Positions 1-9,221 of a stretch of DNA of 64,000 nt are shown here, in pieces (within the stretch, counting starts at the first letter, position 1; each line of letters begins with the position of its first letter). Below the pieces are notes generated by a model. The model saw nothing but the letters and a program-made list of their open reading frames with translations, was not told the origin of the DNA and did no database searches. The DNA lies in the NCBI RefSeq assembly GCF_021277265.1, contig NZ_JAJSOH010000001.1:372001-436000 (forward strand), given 5' to 3'. This stretch comes from Kineosporia rhizophila (GTDB taxonomy: Bacteria > Actinomycetota > Actinomycetes > Actinomycetales > Kineosporiaceae). The translations under genes were made by a program, and so were the position numbers.

Positions 1-179
1 CCGTACGTCATGCACCCGGGCGGGGGCACGGTGTGCGTGGACCACCACCGGCGAACCCGCACGATCGGGTCGATCTTCTGCCTTCCACGGTAACCCGGAC
101 GACACCTCAAGCTTTTGGAGCAGCGAGCCGAATCGTCGAGCACTGGTGGTGAAGGACGGCCGAGAAGGAGCACCCCCCG
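1..179. other. Window edge, no assigned gene
   Basis: Frame 1 on the plus strand is open from base 1 to a TAA at 91-93 and could be the last 30 codons of a gene starting outside the window, but the peptide is not recognisable. The rest is the leader of the next gene, with a good ribosome binding site (GAAGGAG at 164-170). Confidence 0.3.
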
Positions 180-1400
180 ATGTCCCCCATGCCGCACCTG
201 GCTCGCAAGAGCAAGAGCGATCCGCACACCGAACTGGACCGGGCTGCCCACGAGTTCGCCGACCAGCTGGGCACCGAGCGCCTGCAGGCCGAGATCGTGC
301 GCCGGCTGGAGGAGCACTGCCAGGCCCACGAGCCGCACGACGGGTTCCACGCGGTGCACGTGGTGGACTCGACCGGCGGCCTGCCCGACGTGGCCGAGGT
401 GCAGCTGGCCGTGCTGCACCCGCGGCACCTGCACGACCCGGCCGAGGTGCACGGTTCGCTGGCCGACCCGGTGCCCACCTCACCCGCGGCCGAGCACACC
501 CTGAGGCTGACCGCCGCGCACGGCCGCCGGCCCCGCACCCATCGCAACGCCGTGGTCGTCCTGGCTCCGGACGCACACCACTACCCCATGCTGGAGTCGT
601 CCGTCCGGGAGTACCTGGCCTGGTCCCACGTGGCTGCGATGGCCCATCCGCTGGGGCTGCCCAGCGGCTCGGCCGAGCAGGCCCGGGCCTGGATGAGCGC
701 GGCCGACGACAACGTCCGGGCGCAGCTGCTGGAAACCTACTTCTGGGTGCTGGTCCCGGTGCAGGCCGACGAGGAGGCGCCGGTGGGCGTGCGGGTGCTG
801 ACCGCCGAGGGCGCCACCAGCAGCCTGGCCGAGCGGGCCGGGCTGACCCTGCGCGCCGAGGGTGAACTGGTCACCGCCCGCGACGACCACGCGATCCGGC
901 GCGACCTGGACGGCCCGCTGACCACCAGCTGGCGCGCCGGGCACATCAGCCTGGGCGAGCTCTGGGAGCTCTACACCTCGCTGACCTACCTGCCCCGGCT
1001 GAGCGACCGCTCGGTGCTGGAGGCCGCCCTGGCCTCCGCGATCGGTGACGAGCTGGACTGGCAGTACCAGGGTTTCGCCCTGGCCGACGGGTACGACCAG
1101 CGCAAGTCCTCCTACCTGGGCCTGCGTCTGCCGGGCGACGACCAGCCGCCCGAGCGGGTGAAGGACAGCACCCTGGTGGTGCGCCCCGACCGGGCGGTCG
1201 AGCAGCGCCACAGCGACCTGGCCGAGGAGAACCTGAGCCGGCTGAAGACGATCGACCACCTCGACCACGAGGACCCGATCCCGCCGCTGCCCCGGCTCTC
1301 GCCGGACGGCCAGCTGACCCCGGCCGCCATCCTGCAGGCCGGTCAGGGCCGCGACGACCAGGGCCGGCCGACCGGCGACCGGGAGCGCTCGGCGAACTGA
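180..1400 (+). CDS. Solo C-terminal half of a DUF499-type ATPase
   Basis: A 406-aa protein that matches the C-terminal half of DUF499 proteins: a stretch reading NAVVVLAPD at residues 123-131 followed by an REYLAW segment (143-148), the ETYFWVLVPVQ strand, then a LWELY..YLPRL..RSVLEAAL helix pair and an ADGYD segment. Full DUF499 proteins are about 1000 aa and carry a P-loop ATPase in the N-terminal half; that half is absent here and no Walker A is visible. An in-frame TGA at 150-152 blocks any longer reading frame, and GAAGGAG nine bases before the ATG indicates a genuine start rather than a random truncation. The usual partners of DUF499 (DUF1156 methylase, helicase) are not adjacent. Function unknown. 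It could be a decayed remnant that regained a start, or a separate subunit. Confidence 0.7.
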   Translation: MSPMPHLARKSKSDPHTELDRAAHEFADQLGTERLQAEIVRRLEEHCQAHEPHDGFHAVHVVDSTGGLPDVAEVQLAVLHPRHLHDPAEVHGSLADPVPTSPAAEHTLRLTAAHGRRPRTHRNAVVVLAPDAHHYPMLESSVREYLAWSHVAAMAHPLGLPSGSAEQARAWMSAADDNVRAQLLETYFWVLVPVQADEEAPVGVRVLTAEGATSSLAERAGLTLRAEGELVTARDDHAIRRDLDGPLTTSWRAGHISLGELWELYTSLTYLPRLSDRSVLEAALASAIGDELDWQYQGFALADGYDQRKSSYLGLRLPGDDQPPERVKDSTLVVRPDRAVEQRHSDLAEENLSRLKTIDHLDHEDPIPPLPRLSPDGQLTPAAILQAGQGRDDQGRPTGDRERSAN

Positions 1401-1458
1401 CCTTCTCCTGCCCGCAGAAAAGCTGGCCCAGCCGCCGTCCGGGCACCAGGGTGGCGAC

Positions 1459-2460
1459 ATGAGGATCCTGGTGCTGGGCGGAACCGAGTTCGTCGGACGG
1501 GCGCTGGTCGACGCGGCCGTGCAGCGCGGTCACGAGGTGACCACGCTGAACCGGGGCCGCAACGCCGATGTGGACGCGAAAGTGGTCTCGCTGCGCGGTG
1601 ACCGGACCACGCCCGAGGGGCTGCAGGCCCTCCAGGGGCGCACCTGGGACGTGGTCCTGGACACCTGGAGCTGGGACTCCTACGCAGTCAATGACAGTGC
1701 CCGCGCTCTGCGGGACCAGGTCGGGCGCTACGTCTTCGTGTCCACCCGCTCGGTGTACCGCTACCCGAGCCCGGCCGGCGCCGACGAGAGCGCGCCGCTG
1801 CTGGACGGCGATCCGGAGGCCGGGCGGGACGGCACACCCGTGCCCTACGGCGAGGCCAAGCGCGGTGCCGAGATCGCCGTGGAGCAGGCCTTCGGCGATC
1901 GTCACCTGCACGTGCGCGCCGGTCTGATCCTCGGCCCGCACGAGAACATCGGCCGGCTGCCCTGGTGGCTGGGACGGCTGGCCCGGGGCGGCGACGTCCT
2001 GGCGCCCGGCCCCGAGAACCTGCCGCTGCAGTACGTGGACGCCCGTGACCTCGCCGAATGGACGATCGACGCGGCCGAGCAGGGCCTTTCCGGGCCGTAC
2101 GACATGGTCAGCCGTTCCGGCCACACCACCATGGGCGAGTTCCTGCGCACCTGTGCCACGGTCACCGGATCCGATGCCCGATTGCGCTGGGCCGACCCGG
2201 AGGCGGTGGTGGCGGCGGGGATCGAACCGTGGACGCAACTGCCGGTCTGGATCCCGCCCGGTCCCGACCACGCCGGCCTGCACCTGAGCGACACGTCGAA
2301 GGTGCTCGCCGCCGGCCTGCGCTGCCGCCCGCCGGCCGAGACGGTCGAGGACACGTGGAGCTGGCTGCAGTCGATCGGTGGGCAGGCCCCCCAGCGTCCC
2401 GACCGGCCCGTGGTGGGGCTCGACCCGCAGCGCGAGGCGGCCTTCCTGAAGGCCCTGTGA
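1459..2460 (+). CDS. NAD-dependent epimerase/dehydratase family reductase
   Basis: Extended short-chain dehydrogenase/reductase of 333 aa. The N-terminus MRILVLGGTEFVG is the Rossmann beta-alpha-beta dinucleotide-binding motif; STRSVYRYP and the PYGEAK segment supply the catalytic Ser and YxxxK pair. This subgroup (NAD-dependent epimerase/dehydratase, sometimes described as isoflavone reductase-like) acts on unknown soluble substrates, so no reaction can be assigned. It lies 58 bp after the DUF499-like gene and 134 bp before the ligase operon, on the same strand, and may be a single-gene unit. The ATG at 1459 is the first residue of the fold, which fixes the start. Confidence 0.85.
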   Translation: MRILVLGGTEFVGRALVDAAVQRGHEVTTLNRGRNADVDAKVVSLRGDRTTPEGLQALQGRTWDVVLDTWSWDSYAVNDSARALRDQVGRYVFVSTRSVYRYPSPAGADESAPLLDGDPEAGRDGTPVPYGEAKRGAEIAVEQAFGDRHLHVRAGLILGPHENIGRLPWWLGRLARGGDVLAPGPENLPLQYVDARDLAEWTIDAAEQGLSGPYDMVSRSGHTTMGEFLRTCATVTGSDARLRWADPEAVVAAGIEPWTQLPVWIPPGPDHAGLHLSDTSKVLAAGLRCRPPAETVEDTWSWLQSIGGQAPQRPDRPVVGLDPQREAAFLKAL

Positions 2461-2594
2461 CCAGCACCGACGGTGATCCGACGCTGACCGGCAGTCGGCG
2501 CAATCGGTTCGAAATGTGCAGGTCATGCATGTGATCTAGCCTCGAGTGGCGGTGATCATCCGCGTCCGGCGATCAGTGCGAGGTACCACCAGTC

Positions 2595-5153
2595 GTGAGC
2601 GGTTCCGGCGAACTCACCAGCCTCGGCGTGGAAGAAGAGTTCCACGTCGTCGACCTGCTCTCCCGCGAGCTCGTGGCCCAGGCCCCGAAGCTGCTCGAGC
2701 ACCTGCCCGCCGACACGTACTCCGACGAGCTGATGCGCAGCGTGGTCGAGAGCAACACCCCGGTCTGCGACACCCTCGCCGACCTGCGGCAGGCTCTGGT
2801 GAACACCCGCCGGGCGCTGGTCGAGGTGGCCACCCCGATGGGTCTGGGCGTGGTCGCCGCGGGCACCGTCCCGCTGGTCGACCCGCTGCAGCTGTCGGTG
2901 ACCCCGAGCAAGCGATACGAGCACATGCTCGACGAGTACCAGGCCCTGGTGCGCGAGCAGCTGATCTGCGGCGCCCAGGTGCACGTGCAGGTCTCCGACC
3001 GCGACCTGGCCGTGCAGATCGCCCAGCGGGTCACGCCGCGTCTGCCGGCGCTGCTCGCCCTCTCGGCGTCCTCCCCGTTCTGGATGGGTGAGGACTCGGG
3101 CTACGCCAGCAACCGCTCGCTGCTGTGGTCGCGCTGGCCCACGGCCGGCCTCAGCGGTGAGGTCAGCTCCGCCGCCGAGCACGACCAGCTGATCGCCGAC
3201 CTGGTCGCCTCCGGCACGATCAGCGACGCCGGGATGATCTACTTCGACGTCCGCCCCTCCTCGCACCTGCCCACCCTCGAGCTGCGCCTCACCGACGCCT
3301 GCCCCGACCTCGACACCGTGGTGCTGCTGGCCGGGCTGTTCCGGGCGATGGTGCGCCAGGAGCACGCGGCGATCACCGCGGGCGAGCCGGCCCGCCGCTG
3401 GCCCGCCCCGCTGCTGCGCGCCGCGCTCTGGCGGGCCGCCCGCTCCGGGCTCGAGGGCGACCTGCTCGACCTGCCGCGTTCCTCCCGGCCGGTCCCGGCC
3501 GCCGAGGCCGTGCACAACCTGCTGGACGACCTGCGCCCGCAGCTCGAGGCGGCCGGAGACTGGACCGAGGTCGGCGAGCTGGCCGAGAGGGCGCTGGTGC
3601 GGGGCAGTTCCGCGGCCGAGCAGCGCGCGGTCTACGAACGCCGTGAGCGCTTCGCCGACGTGGTCGACATGCTGGTCAGCCGCACCGACCCGGACCGCCC
3701 GGCGCCCACCGTGCCGGGCGAGCCCGGGCACCCGGCCGCGCTGCCGCTCTACCAGAAGTCCGGCGACGAGGCCCTGGCCGCCGACGGCCCGACCCCGCCC
3801 TACGCCGAGATGATGCGTGTGCTCGAGGATCTCGGCCCGGGCGGGATGCGTCAGCGCGAGCGCCGGCGCGACGAGGAACAGCGCTCGCACGGCGTCACCT
3901 TCGGGGTGCCGGGCCGGGCCAGCGCCCGCCTGTTCCCGGTCGACCTGCTGCCGCGGGTGGTGCAGGCCGACGAGTGGAGCAGGCTCAGCCTCGGTCTGCG
4001 CCAGCGCGCAGCCGCCCTCGATGCGTTCCTGCACGACGTCTACGGTGAGCGCACGATCGTCAAGGAGGGCGTGGTGCCGGCCTGGGTGGTCGACTCGGCC
4101 CCCGGTCTGCGCGGCACCGGTGCCCTGGTGCACCGGCAGAAGGTGCGCGCCCACATCAGCGGCATGGACCTGGTGAAGGACTCGGTCACCGGCGACTGGC
4201 TGATCCTGGAGGACAACCTGCGGGTGCCCTCGGGCCTGGGCTACTCGGTGCAGAACCGGCGCCTGACCGACGCCGTCATGGGCGACCTGCCCCGGCCCCA
4301 GGGCCTGCTCGATCCCGAGGCGGTGCCCGGCCTGCTGCTGCAGACGCTGCAGAACGCGGCCCTGCCCAGCGCCCCCGACAACCCGCAGGTGGTGCTGCTC
4401 AGCGAGGGCCCCGAGGGCTCGGCCTGGTTCGAGCACCGGATGCTGGCCAACGAGATGGGCGTACCGGTCGCCGAGATCGGCGACCTGCTGGTCGAGAACG
4501 ACACGGTGTACCTGCTGCGCGAGGGCGGCCGGGTCCGGGTCGACGTGCTCTATCTACGGGTCGACGAGGAGGCGCTGCTGCACGCCTCCGGTGCCGACGG
4601 ACGTCCATTGGGCCCCTCTCTGCTCTCCGCGGTGGGGGCGGCCCGGGTGGCCCTGTGCAACACGCCGGGCAACGGGGTGGGCGACGACAAGGCGATCTAC
4701 GCGTTCGTGCCCCAGATGGTCGAGTACTACCTGGGCGAGAAGCCGCTGCTGAAGAGCGTTCCCACCTATCTGTGCGGGCTCCCCGACCAGGCCGCGCAGG
4801 TGCTCGACCGGCTCGGGGAACTGGTGCTCAAGCCGGTCGACGGCTACGGCGGCGAGGGCGTGATGATCGGCCCGATGGCCTCCGAGCAGGAGCTGCAGGC
4901 CCACCGCAAGCAGCTGACGGCCGCCCCGCACCGCTGGATCGCCCAGGACGTGGTGTCGTTGTCGACCATGCCCTGCCTCACCGACGACCGGCTCACCGCC
5001 CACCACGTCGACCTGCGGGCCTTCGTGCTGAACCCGGGAACCGGCGAGCTGCAGGTCGCGCCGACCGCCCTGACCCGGGTGGCCCCGGCCGACAGCATGG
5101 TCGTGAACAGTTCCCGCGGAGGCGGTTCCAAGGACACCTGGCTGCTGACGTAG
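2595..5153 (+). CDS. Carboxylate-amine ligase (YbdK/GCS2) fused to circularly permuted ATP-grasp
   Basis: An 852-aa two-enzyme fusion. Residues about 1-370 are a YbdK-type glutamate-cysteine-ligase-like carboxylate-amine ligase (GVEEEFHVVD near the N-terminus; MRSVVESNTP). From about residue 400 the protein is a circularly permuted type 2 ATP-grasp ligase (FPVDLLPRVV, LRVPSGLGYSVQNR, VLKPVDGYGGEGVMIG, RAFVLN). Both modules activate carboxylates with ATP and join them to amines, so the fusion can plausibly build a short peptide or isopeptide in the cytoplasm. The next gene is an amidotransferase of the N-acetylglutaminylglutamine amide type and the third is an S9 peptidase. The common partners of free-standing ATP-grasp ligases of this class (alpha-E domain, transglutaminase) are absent. 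The GTG at 2595 starts exactly at the YbdK fold; no strong ribosome binding site is seen. Confidence 0.85.
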   Translation: MSGSGELTSLGVEEEFHVVDLLSRELVAQAPKLLEHLPADTYSDELMRSVVESNTPVCDTLADLRQALVNTRRALVEVATPMGLGVVAAGTVPLVDPLQLSVTPSKRYEHMLDEYQALVREQLICGAQVHVQVSDRDLAVQIAQRVTPRLPALLALSASSPFWMGEDSGYASNRSLLWSRWPTAGLSGEVSSAAEHDQLIADLVASGTISDAGMIYFDVRPSSHLPTLELRLTDACPDLDTVVLLAGLFRAMVRQEHAAITAGEPARRWPAPLLRAALWRAARSGLEGDLLDLPRSSRPVPAAEAVHNLLDDLRPQLEAAGDWTEVGELAERALVRGSSAAEQRAVYERRERFADVVDMLVSRTDPDRPAPTVPGEPGHPAALPLYQKSGDEALAADGPTPPYAEMMRVLEDLGPGGMRQRERRRDEEQRSHGVTFGVPGRASARLFPVDLLPRVVQADEWSRLSLGLRQRAAALDAFLHDVYGERTIVKEGVVPAWVVDSAPGLRGTGALVHRQKVRAHISGMDLVKDSVTGDWLILEDNLRVPSGLGYSVQNRRLTDAVMGDLPRPQGLLDPEAVPGLLLQTLQNAALPSAPDNPQVVLLSEGPEGSAWFEHRMLANEMGVPVAEIGDLLVENDTVYLLREGGRVRVDVLYLRVDEEALLHASGADGRPLGPSLLSAVGAARVALCNTPGNGVGDDKAIYAFVPQMVEYYLGEKPLLKSVPTYLCGLPDQAAQVLDRLGELVLKPVDGYGGEGVMIGPMASEQELQAHRKQLTAAPHRWIAQDVVSLSTMPCLTDDRLTAHHVDLRAFVLNPGTGELQVAPTALTRVAPADSMVVNSSRGGGSKDTWLLT

Positions 5154-5238
5154 CTCTCGGGTTGCGCGCCCCCCACAAGCACGTGTCAACTCGGTAGGGC
5201 GTTGTGGCTCGGTGTTGGCAAGTCTGGGAGGTTCGTGC

Positions 5239-7011
5239 ATGTGCGGCTTGGGTGGCGAGTTCCGGCTGGACGGAGGAAGGCCCGACGCCGAGGCGGTGGC
5301 GCGGATGTCACCCTGCCTGGAGCGCCGGGGGCCGGACTCGAAGGGCACCTGGTCGCACGGGCCGGTCGCGTTCCTGCACCACCGGCTGCGGATCATCGAC
5401 CTCTCACCGGCCGGCTCCCAGCCGATGGTCGACGAGGAGCTGCGTCTGGCCCTGGTGTTCAACGGCTGCATCTACAACCACCACGAGCTGCGCCGCGAAC
5501 TCGAGGGCCACGGCTACCGTTTCCGGTCCACGTCCGACACCGAGGTGGTCCTCAAGGCCTACCACCGCTGGGGCACCGCCTGTGTGGAGCGCTTCCTCGG
5601 GATGTTCGCGTTCGTCGTGCACGAGCTCGACTCCGGGCGCCTGGTGATGGCCCGGGACCGGCTCGGGATCAAGCCGCTCTACCTGAGCGAGACCCCGCAG
5701 CGGATCCGCTTCGCCTCCAGCCTGCCCGCCCTGACCGCGGCCGGCGACGTGGACACCAGCATCGACCGGGTGGCCCTGCACCACTACCTGTCCTGGCACT
5801 CGGTGGTCCCGGCCCCGCGCACCGTCCTCAACGGCGTCCGCAAACTGCCACCGGCCACGGTCCGGGTGATCGAACCCGACGGTTCCGGCACCGAGACCGT
5901 CTACTGGAACCCCCCGGCGACCCGGTCGTCCGTGATCCGCCCCGAGGAGTGGCGCGAGCGCACCCTGGCCGCCCTCGACCTGGCCGTGCAGCGGCGGATG
6001 GTGGCCGACGTGCCGGTCGGCGTGCTGCTGTCCGGCGGCCTCGACTCCAGCCTGGTGGTCGCGCTGCTGGCCCGGGCCGGGCAGTCCGGCCTGGCCACCT
6101 TCAGCATCGGCTTCGACGCGGTGGGCGGCGAGAGCGGCGACGAGTTCGAGTACTCCGACCTGGTGGCCAAGGAGTTCGACACCGACCACCACAAGATCCC
6201 GATCCCGCCCGAGCGGCTGGCCAGCGGGGTGGACGGCGCGATCGCGGCGATGAGCGAGCCGATGGTCAGCCACGACTGCGTGGCGTTCTACCTGCTCTCC
6301 GAAGAGGTCTCGAAGAAGATCACGGTGGTCCAGTCGGGCCAGGGCGCGGACGAGGTGTTCGCCGGCTACGACTGGTACCCGCCGCTGCGCGACGTGCCCC
6401 GCGAGGACGCGGTCGCCGCCTACTCGAAGGTCTTCTTCGACCGGCCCGACGCGACCGTGGCCCAGCTGCTGAACCCGGACTGGTACGTGCCCGGCGATCC
6501 CAGCACGGCCTTCGTCCGCGAGCACTTCGCCGCCCCGGGCGCGCAGACCACGCTGGACGCGGCGTTGCGCATCGACAGCCGGGTCATGCTCGTCGACGAC
6601 CCGGTCAAGCGGGTCGACAACATGACGATGGCCTGGGGGCTGGAGGCGCGGGTGCCTTTCCTCGATCATGAGCTGGTGGAACTCGCGGCCCAGTGCCCAC
6701 CCGAACTGAAGCTGGCCCACGGCGGCAAGGGGGTGCTGAAGGAGGCGGCCCGCGGGGTGGTGCCGGACGCGGTGATCGACCGGACGAAGGGCTACTTCCC
6801 GGTGCCCGGCGTGCGGCATCTGGAGGGCAGCATCCTCGACCGGGTGCGCGACGCGCTGACCTCGTCCGCGGCCCGTGACCGGGGGCTGTTCCGCGACGAC
6901 GTGGTCACCACGCTGCTGGCCGACCCGAACACCGCCCGCACCACGATCGGCGCCAACGTGCTGTGGCAGATCGGTCTGCTCGAGCTGTGGCTCCAGCGGA
7001 CCGGTCTGTGA
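5239..7011 (+). CDS. Asparagine-synthase-like amidotransferase (N-acetylglutaminylglutamine amidotransferase type)
   Basis: Class II glutamine amidotransferase of 590 aa. The Ntn nucleophile is Cys2 (MCGLGG), which decides the start at the ATG at 5239 with GGGAGG seven bases upstream; the upstream in-frame start at 5212 would bury the cysteine. The glutaminase domain (about 1-200) is followed by an ATP-pyrophosphatase synthetase domain with SGGLDSS at 265-271. The overall sequence is closest to the TIGR03104 subgroup, whose members amidate a dipeptide to make the osmolyte N-acetylglutaminylglutamine amide, rather than to AsnB of asparagine synthesis. Context supports this: it follows a peptide-ligase fusion and overlaps an S9 peptidase. 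The acetyltransferase/ATP-grasp enzyme of the proteobacterial pathway is replaced by the YbdK fusion, so the product may differ. Confidence 0.85.
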   Translation: MCGLGGEFRLDGGRPDAEAVARMSPCLERRGPDSKGTWSHGPVAFLHHRLRIIDLSPAGSQPMVDEELRLALVFNGCIYNHHELRRELEGHGYRFRSTSDTEVVLKAYHRWGTACVERFLGMFAFVVHELDSGRLVMARDRLGIKPLYLSETPQRIRFASSLPALTAAGDVDTSIDRVALHHYLSWHSVVPAPRTVLNGVRKLPPATVRVIEPDGSGTETVYWNPPATRSSVIRPEEWRERTLAALDLAVQRRMVADVPVGVLLSGGLDSSLVVALLARAGQSGLATFSIGFDAVGGESGDEFEYSDLVAKEFDTDHHKIPIPPERLASGVDGAIAAMSEPMVSHDCVAFYLLSEEVSKKITVVQSGQGADEVFAGYDWYPPLRDVPREDAVAAYSKVFFDRPDATVAQLLNPDWYVPGDPSTAFVREHFAAPGAQTTLDAALRIDSRVMLVDDPVKRVDNMTMAWGLEARVPFLDHELVELAAQCPPELKLAHGGKGVLKEAARGVVPDAVIDRTKGYFPVPGVRHLEGSILDRVRDALTSSAARDRGLFRDDVVTTLLADPNTARTTIGANVLWQIGLLELWLQRTGL

Positions 7012-8900
7012 GCGTTCAGGGGCCCGGCGCGGAGGTCGAGACCCAGGGCATGGGTGTCGAGGACCAGTCCGCCGAGGCCGTACCGGAAGACGTCTACGGC
7101 AGCTGGTCGCCCACCCCTGATCCGGACGGTTCACGGGTCGCCTTCATCTCCGACCGGGGCGGTGCCCCCGCGATCTGGATCAAGGGCCCCGGCCCGCAGC
7201 CCACCGCCTCCGGCATCTCGCTGGCCCGGGTCACCTCGATCGGCTGGTCGCCCGACGGCGAGTGGCTGGCCTGCCTGGTGGCCGGGTCGGGCAGTTCGAG
7301 GGACGAGGTGTGGGTGGCCCGGCCGGACGGCTCGGGTCTGCGCCTGGTCGCCGGTGGCCCCGGCTCGACCGCCTGGCTGGGAGCCGGATCCCGGCAGGGA
7401 TGGACGGCCGACGGACGGCTGATGGTCACCGAGACGGTCGGGGCGGTGGCTTCCGCGGTGCTCGTCTCCCCCGCGGACGGTTCGCGCTCGGTGATCACTT
7501 CGGGGCCACTGATCTCGATTTTGGACGTCTCTGGTGGGCGAGCGCTGATCCGGCGGGGTCCGCGTAGCTACCGCACTCTGGCGGTGTGCGCGCTGGACGG
7601 CTCGGACGAGCAGCCAGTCAGTACGTCGGTCACCGGGGAGCGGGGCGGATTCGCCGACCTGGGCGGCCTTTCCCCCGACGGCCGGTTCGTCTACGCCCGT
7701 TCCGAGGCCGACCACGACCTGGCCACGCTGGTCCGGGTCTCGCTGTCCGACGCCTCGGTCGAGCTGCTCGCCCAGCGCAAAGACGCTGAGCTGCAGAGCT
7801 TCACGCTGTCCACCGACGGGAGCACGGCCGTACTCCTGTGGAACGAGTACGGCGGCACCAACGCGGTCAGCCTGCTCGACCTGCAGTCTCTGGAGCAGGA
7901 GGAAGTCGGCCCGCTGCCCCGCGACGTGGTGGACAACTGCCTGCTGTTCGCCGGGGGCAAGTCACTGATCCTCACCGCGGAAGACTGGTCCGACCCTCGG
8001 GGCGCCTGGACCATCGACCTGGCTTCCGGCACCACTCTGCCCCTGACCAGCCGGGCCGACGGTGAGCTGCGCGGTTCGCGGGGGGCCAGTTACGCCACCG
8101 TGGACACCGCCGACCTGACTCGTCCCGTGCTGCGCCGCTTCCCCGGTCTGGACGGCCGGGAGATCAGCGGCTGGCTGTACCGGCCGGACTCCCCGGCCCC
8201 CTGGCCGACGATGATCCACCTGCACGGCGGCCCGGAGGCGCAGGAGCGCCCGGTGTACAACTCGCTGTTCCAGTCGCTGGTGGCCGCCGGGGTCGCGGTG
8301 TTCGCCCCCAACGTCCGGGGCTCCTCGGGTTTCGGGCGTTCGTACGAGACGGCCGACGACGTCGAACTGCGGCTCGGATCGGTCCAGGACGTCTACGCGG
8401 CGGCGGAACATCTCATCGGCTGCGGCATTTCGACACCCGGGCGGGTGGGCCTGATGGGCCGCTCGTACGGCGGCTACCTGACCCTGGCCGGGCTGACCTG
8501 GTACCCGGAGATGTTCGCAGTGGGCATCGACGTCTGCGGCATGGCCGATCTGGAGACGTTCTACCAGCACACCGAGCCCTGGATCGCGGCCGCCGCGGTG
8601 TCCAAGTACGGCGACCCGGCGAAGCACGCCGACCTGCTGCGCGGCTTCTCCCCGATCCACCGCATCGACCGACTGCGCGCCCCCTTGCTGGTGGTGCACG
8701 GCGCCGACGACACCAACGTGCCGGTGGAGGAAGCCGAGCAGGTGGTGGCCGCCCTGGCCGAACGCGAGCGACCGCACCGCTACCTGCTCTTCCCCGGCGA
8801 GGGGCACGAACTGCTCGACACCGCGAACCGCGTGACCTTCGTGCGGGCCGCCGTGGAATGGGCCTGCGACCACCTCGGGGTAGAGCGCTCCGAGGCCTGA
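7008..8900 (+). CDS. S9 family (prolyl-oligopeptidase-type) peptidase
   Basis: Serine peptidase of 630 aa: an N-terminal seven-bladed TolB/WD40-like propeller (about 30-370) and a C-terminal alpha/beta hydrolase. The catalytic residues are visible as Ser486 (GRSYGG), Asp568 (HGADD) and His600 (GEGHE). There is no signal peptide, so it should be cytosolic, where the propeller would restrict access to short peptides. It starts at a GTG overlapping the stop of the amidotransferase gene (GTGA at 7008-7011), implying translational coupling; an ATG at 7050 is a possible alternative. Within the operon it may hydrolyse the peptide product when no longer needed, as the M42-like hydrolase is proposed to do in the proteobacterial trio. 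That role is inference. Confidence 0.85.
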   Translation: MSVQGPGAEVETQGMGVEDQSAEAVPEDVYGSWSPTPDPDGSRVAFISDRGGAPAIWIKGPGPQPTASGISLARVTSIGWSPDGEWLACLVAGSGSSRDEVWVARPDGSGLRLVAGGPGSTAWLGAGSRQGWTADGRLMVTETVGAVASAVLVSPADGSRSVITSGPLISILDVSGGRALIRRGPRSYRTLAVCALDGSDEQPVSTSVTGERGGFADLGGLSPDGRFVYARSEADHDLATLVRVSLSDASVELLAQRKDAELQSFTLSTDGSTAVLLWNEYGGTNAVSLLDLQSLEQEEVGPLPRDVVDNCLLFAGGKSLILTAEDWSDPRGAWTIDLASGTTLPLTSRADGELRGSRGASYATVDTADLTRPVLRRFPGLDGREISGWLYRPDSPAPWPTMIHLHGGPEAQERPVYNSLFQSLVAAGVAVFAPNVRGSSGFGRSYETADDVELRLGSVQDVYAAAEHLIGCGISTPGRVGLMGRSYGGYLTLAGLTWYPEMFAVGIDVCGMADLETFYQHTEPWIAAAAVSKYGDPAKHADLLRGFSPIHRIDRLRAPLLVVHGADDTNVPVEEAEQVVAALAERERPHRYLLFPGEGHELLDTANRVTFVRAAVEWACDHLGVERSEA

Positions 8901-8986
8901 AAGTGATGTGAGAAGGACGCGTGCAGCGCGAGTGCCGGACGGCTCCGGCCCCACGACAGGCTCACCCATCTGGGCTAGCCTGAACG

Positions 8987-9140
8987 CGAAGGGGAGTAAC
9001 TCCACCTGCTCTCGCCAGTGCGGAGTCAGGTGAGGATGGTCGACATCACGGCGCCCCGCAGACCGCGGGGAGCACGGTCATCCACCGCCGGCCCTTAGGC
9101 AGCTCGAAGGGCGCGGCGGCGAGCCAGACCTTCGGCCACA
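8987..9140 (+). promoter_or_regulatory. yybP-ykoY (Mn2+) riboswitch
   Basis: The leader carries the landmarks of the yybP-ykoY family in order: AAGGGGAGTA at 8989-8998, a CGACATCACGG segment at 9040-9050 matching the conserved first loop, and GCCAGACCTTCGGC at 9123-9136 matching the conserved second loop and closing stem. The family senses Mn2+ and turns on exporters. It lies directly upstream of the cation exchanger at 9222 on the same strand. Confidence 0.85.
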
Positions 9141-9152
9141 AGTCCGTTTTCT

Positions 9153-9195
9153 GGCCGGGTCACTCACCCTCGGCACCGCCCCCGGTGACCCGGCC
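9153..9195 (+). promoter_or_regulatory. Hairpin between riboswitch and start codon, likely expression platform
   Basis: A perfect 11-bp inverted repeat (GGCCGGGTCAC at 9153-9163, GTGACCCGGCC at 9185-9195) with a 21-base loop sits between the aptamer and the ribosome binding site (GAGGGA at 9206-9211). There is no U-tract, so control could be through translation or Rho rather than an intrinsic terminator. The role is inferred from position. Confidence 0.5.
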
Positions 9196-9221
9196 GAAGC
9201 CGACCGAGGGAGCCGTCCGTC

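Noticed and set aside
180-1400. Defence island around the DUF499-like gene
   Set aside because: None of the known partners (DUF1156, helicase, nuclease) is present, and the ATPase half is missing.
2556-4436. Long antisense open frames, for example 2556-4436, 16797-18281, 32406-35123 and 36401-38785
   Set aside because: They mirror strongly coding genes on the opposite strand, have no family motifs, and arise from third-position G/C bias.
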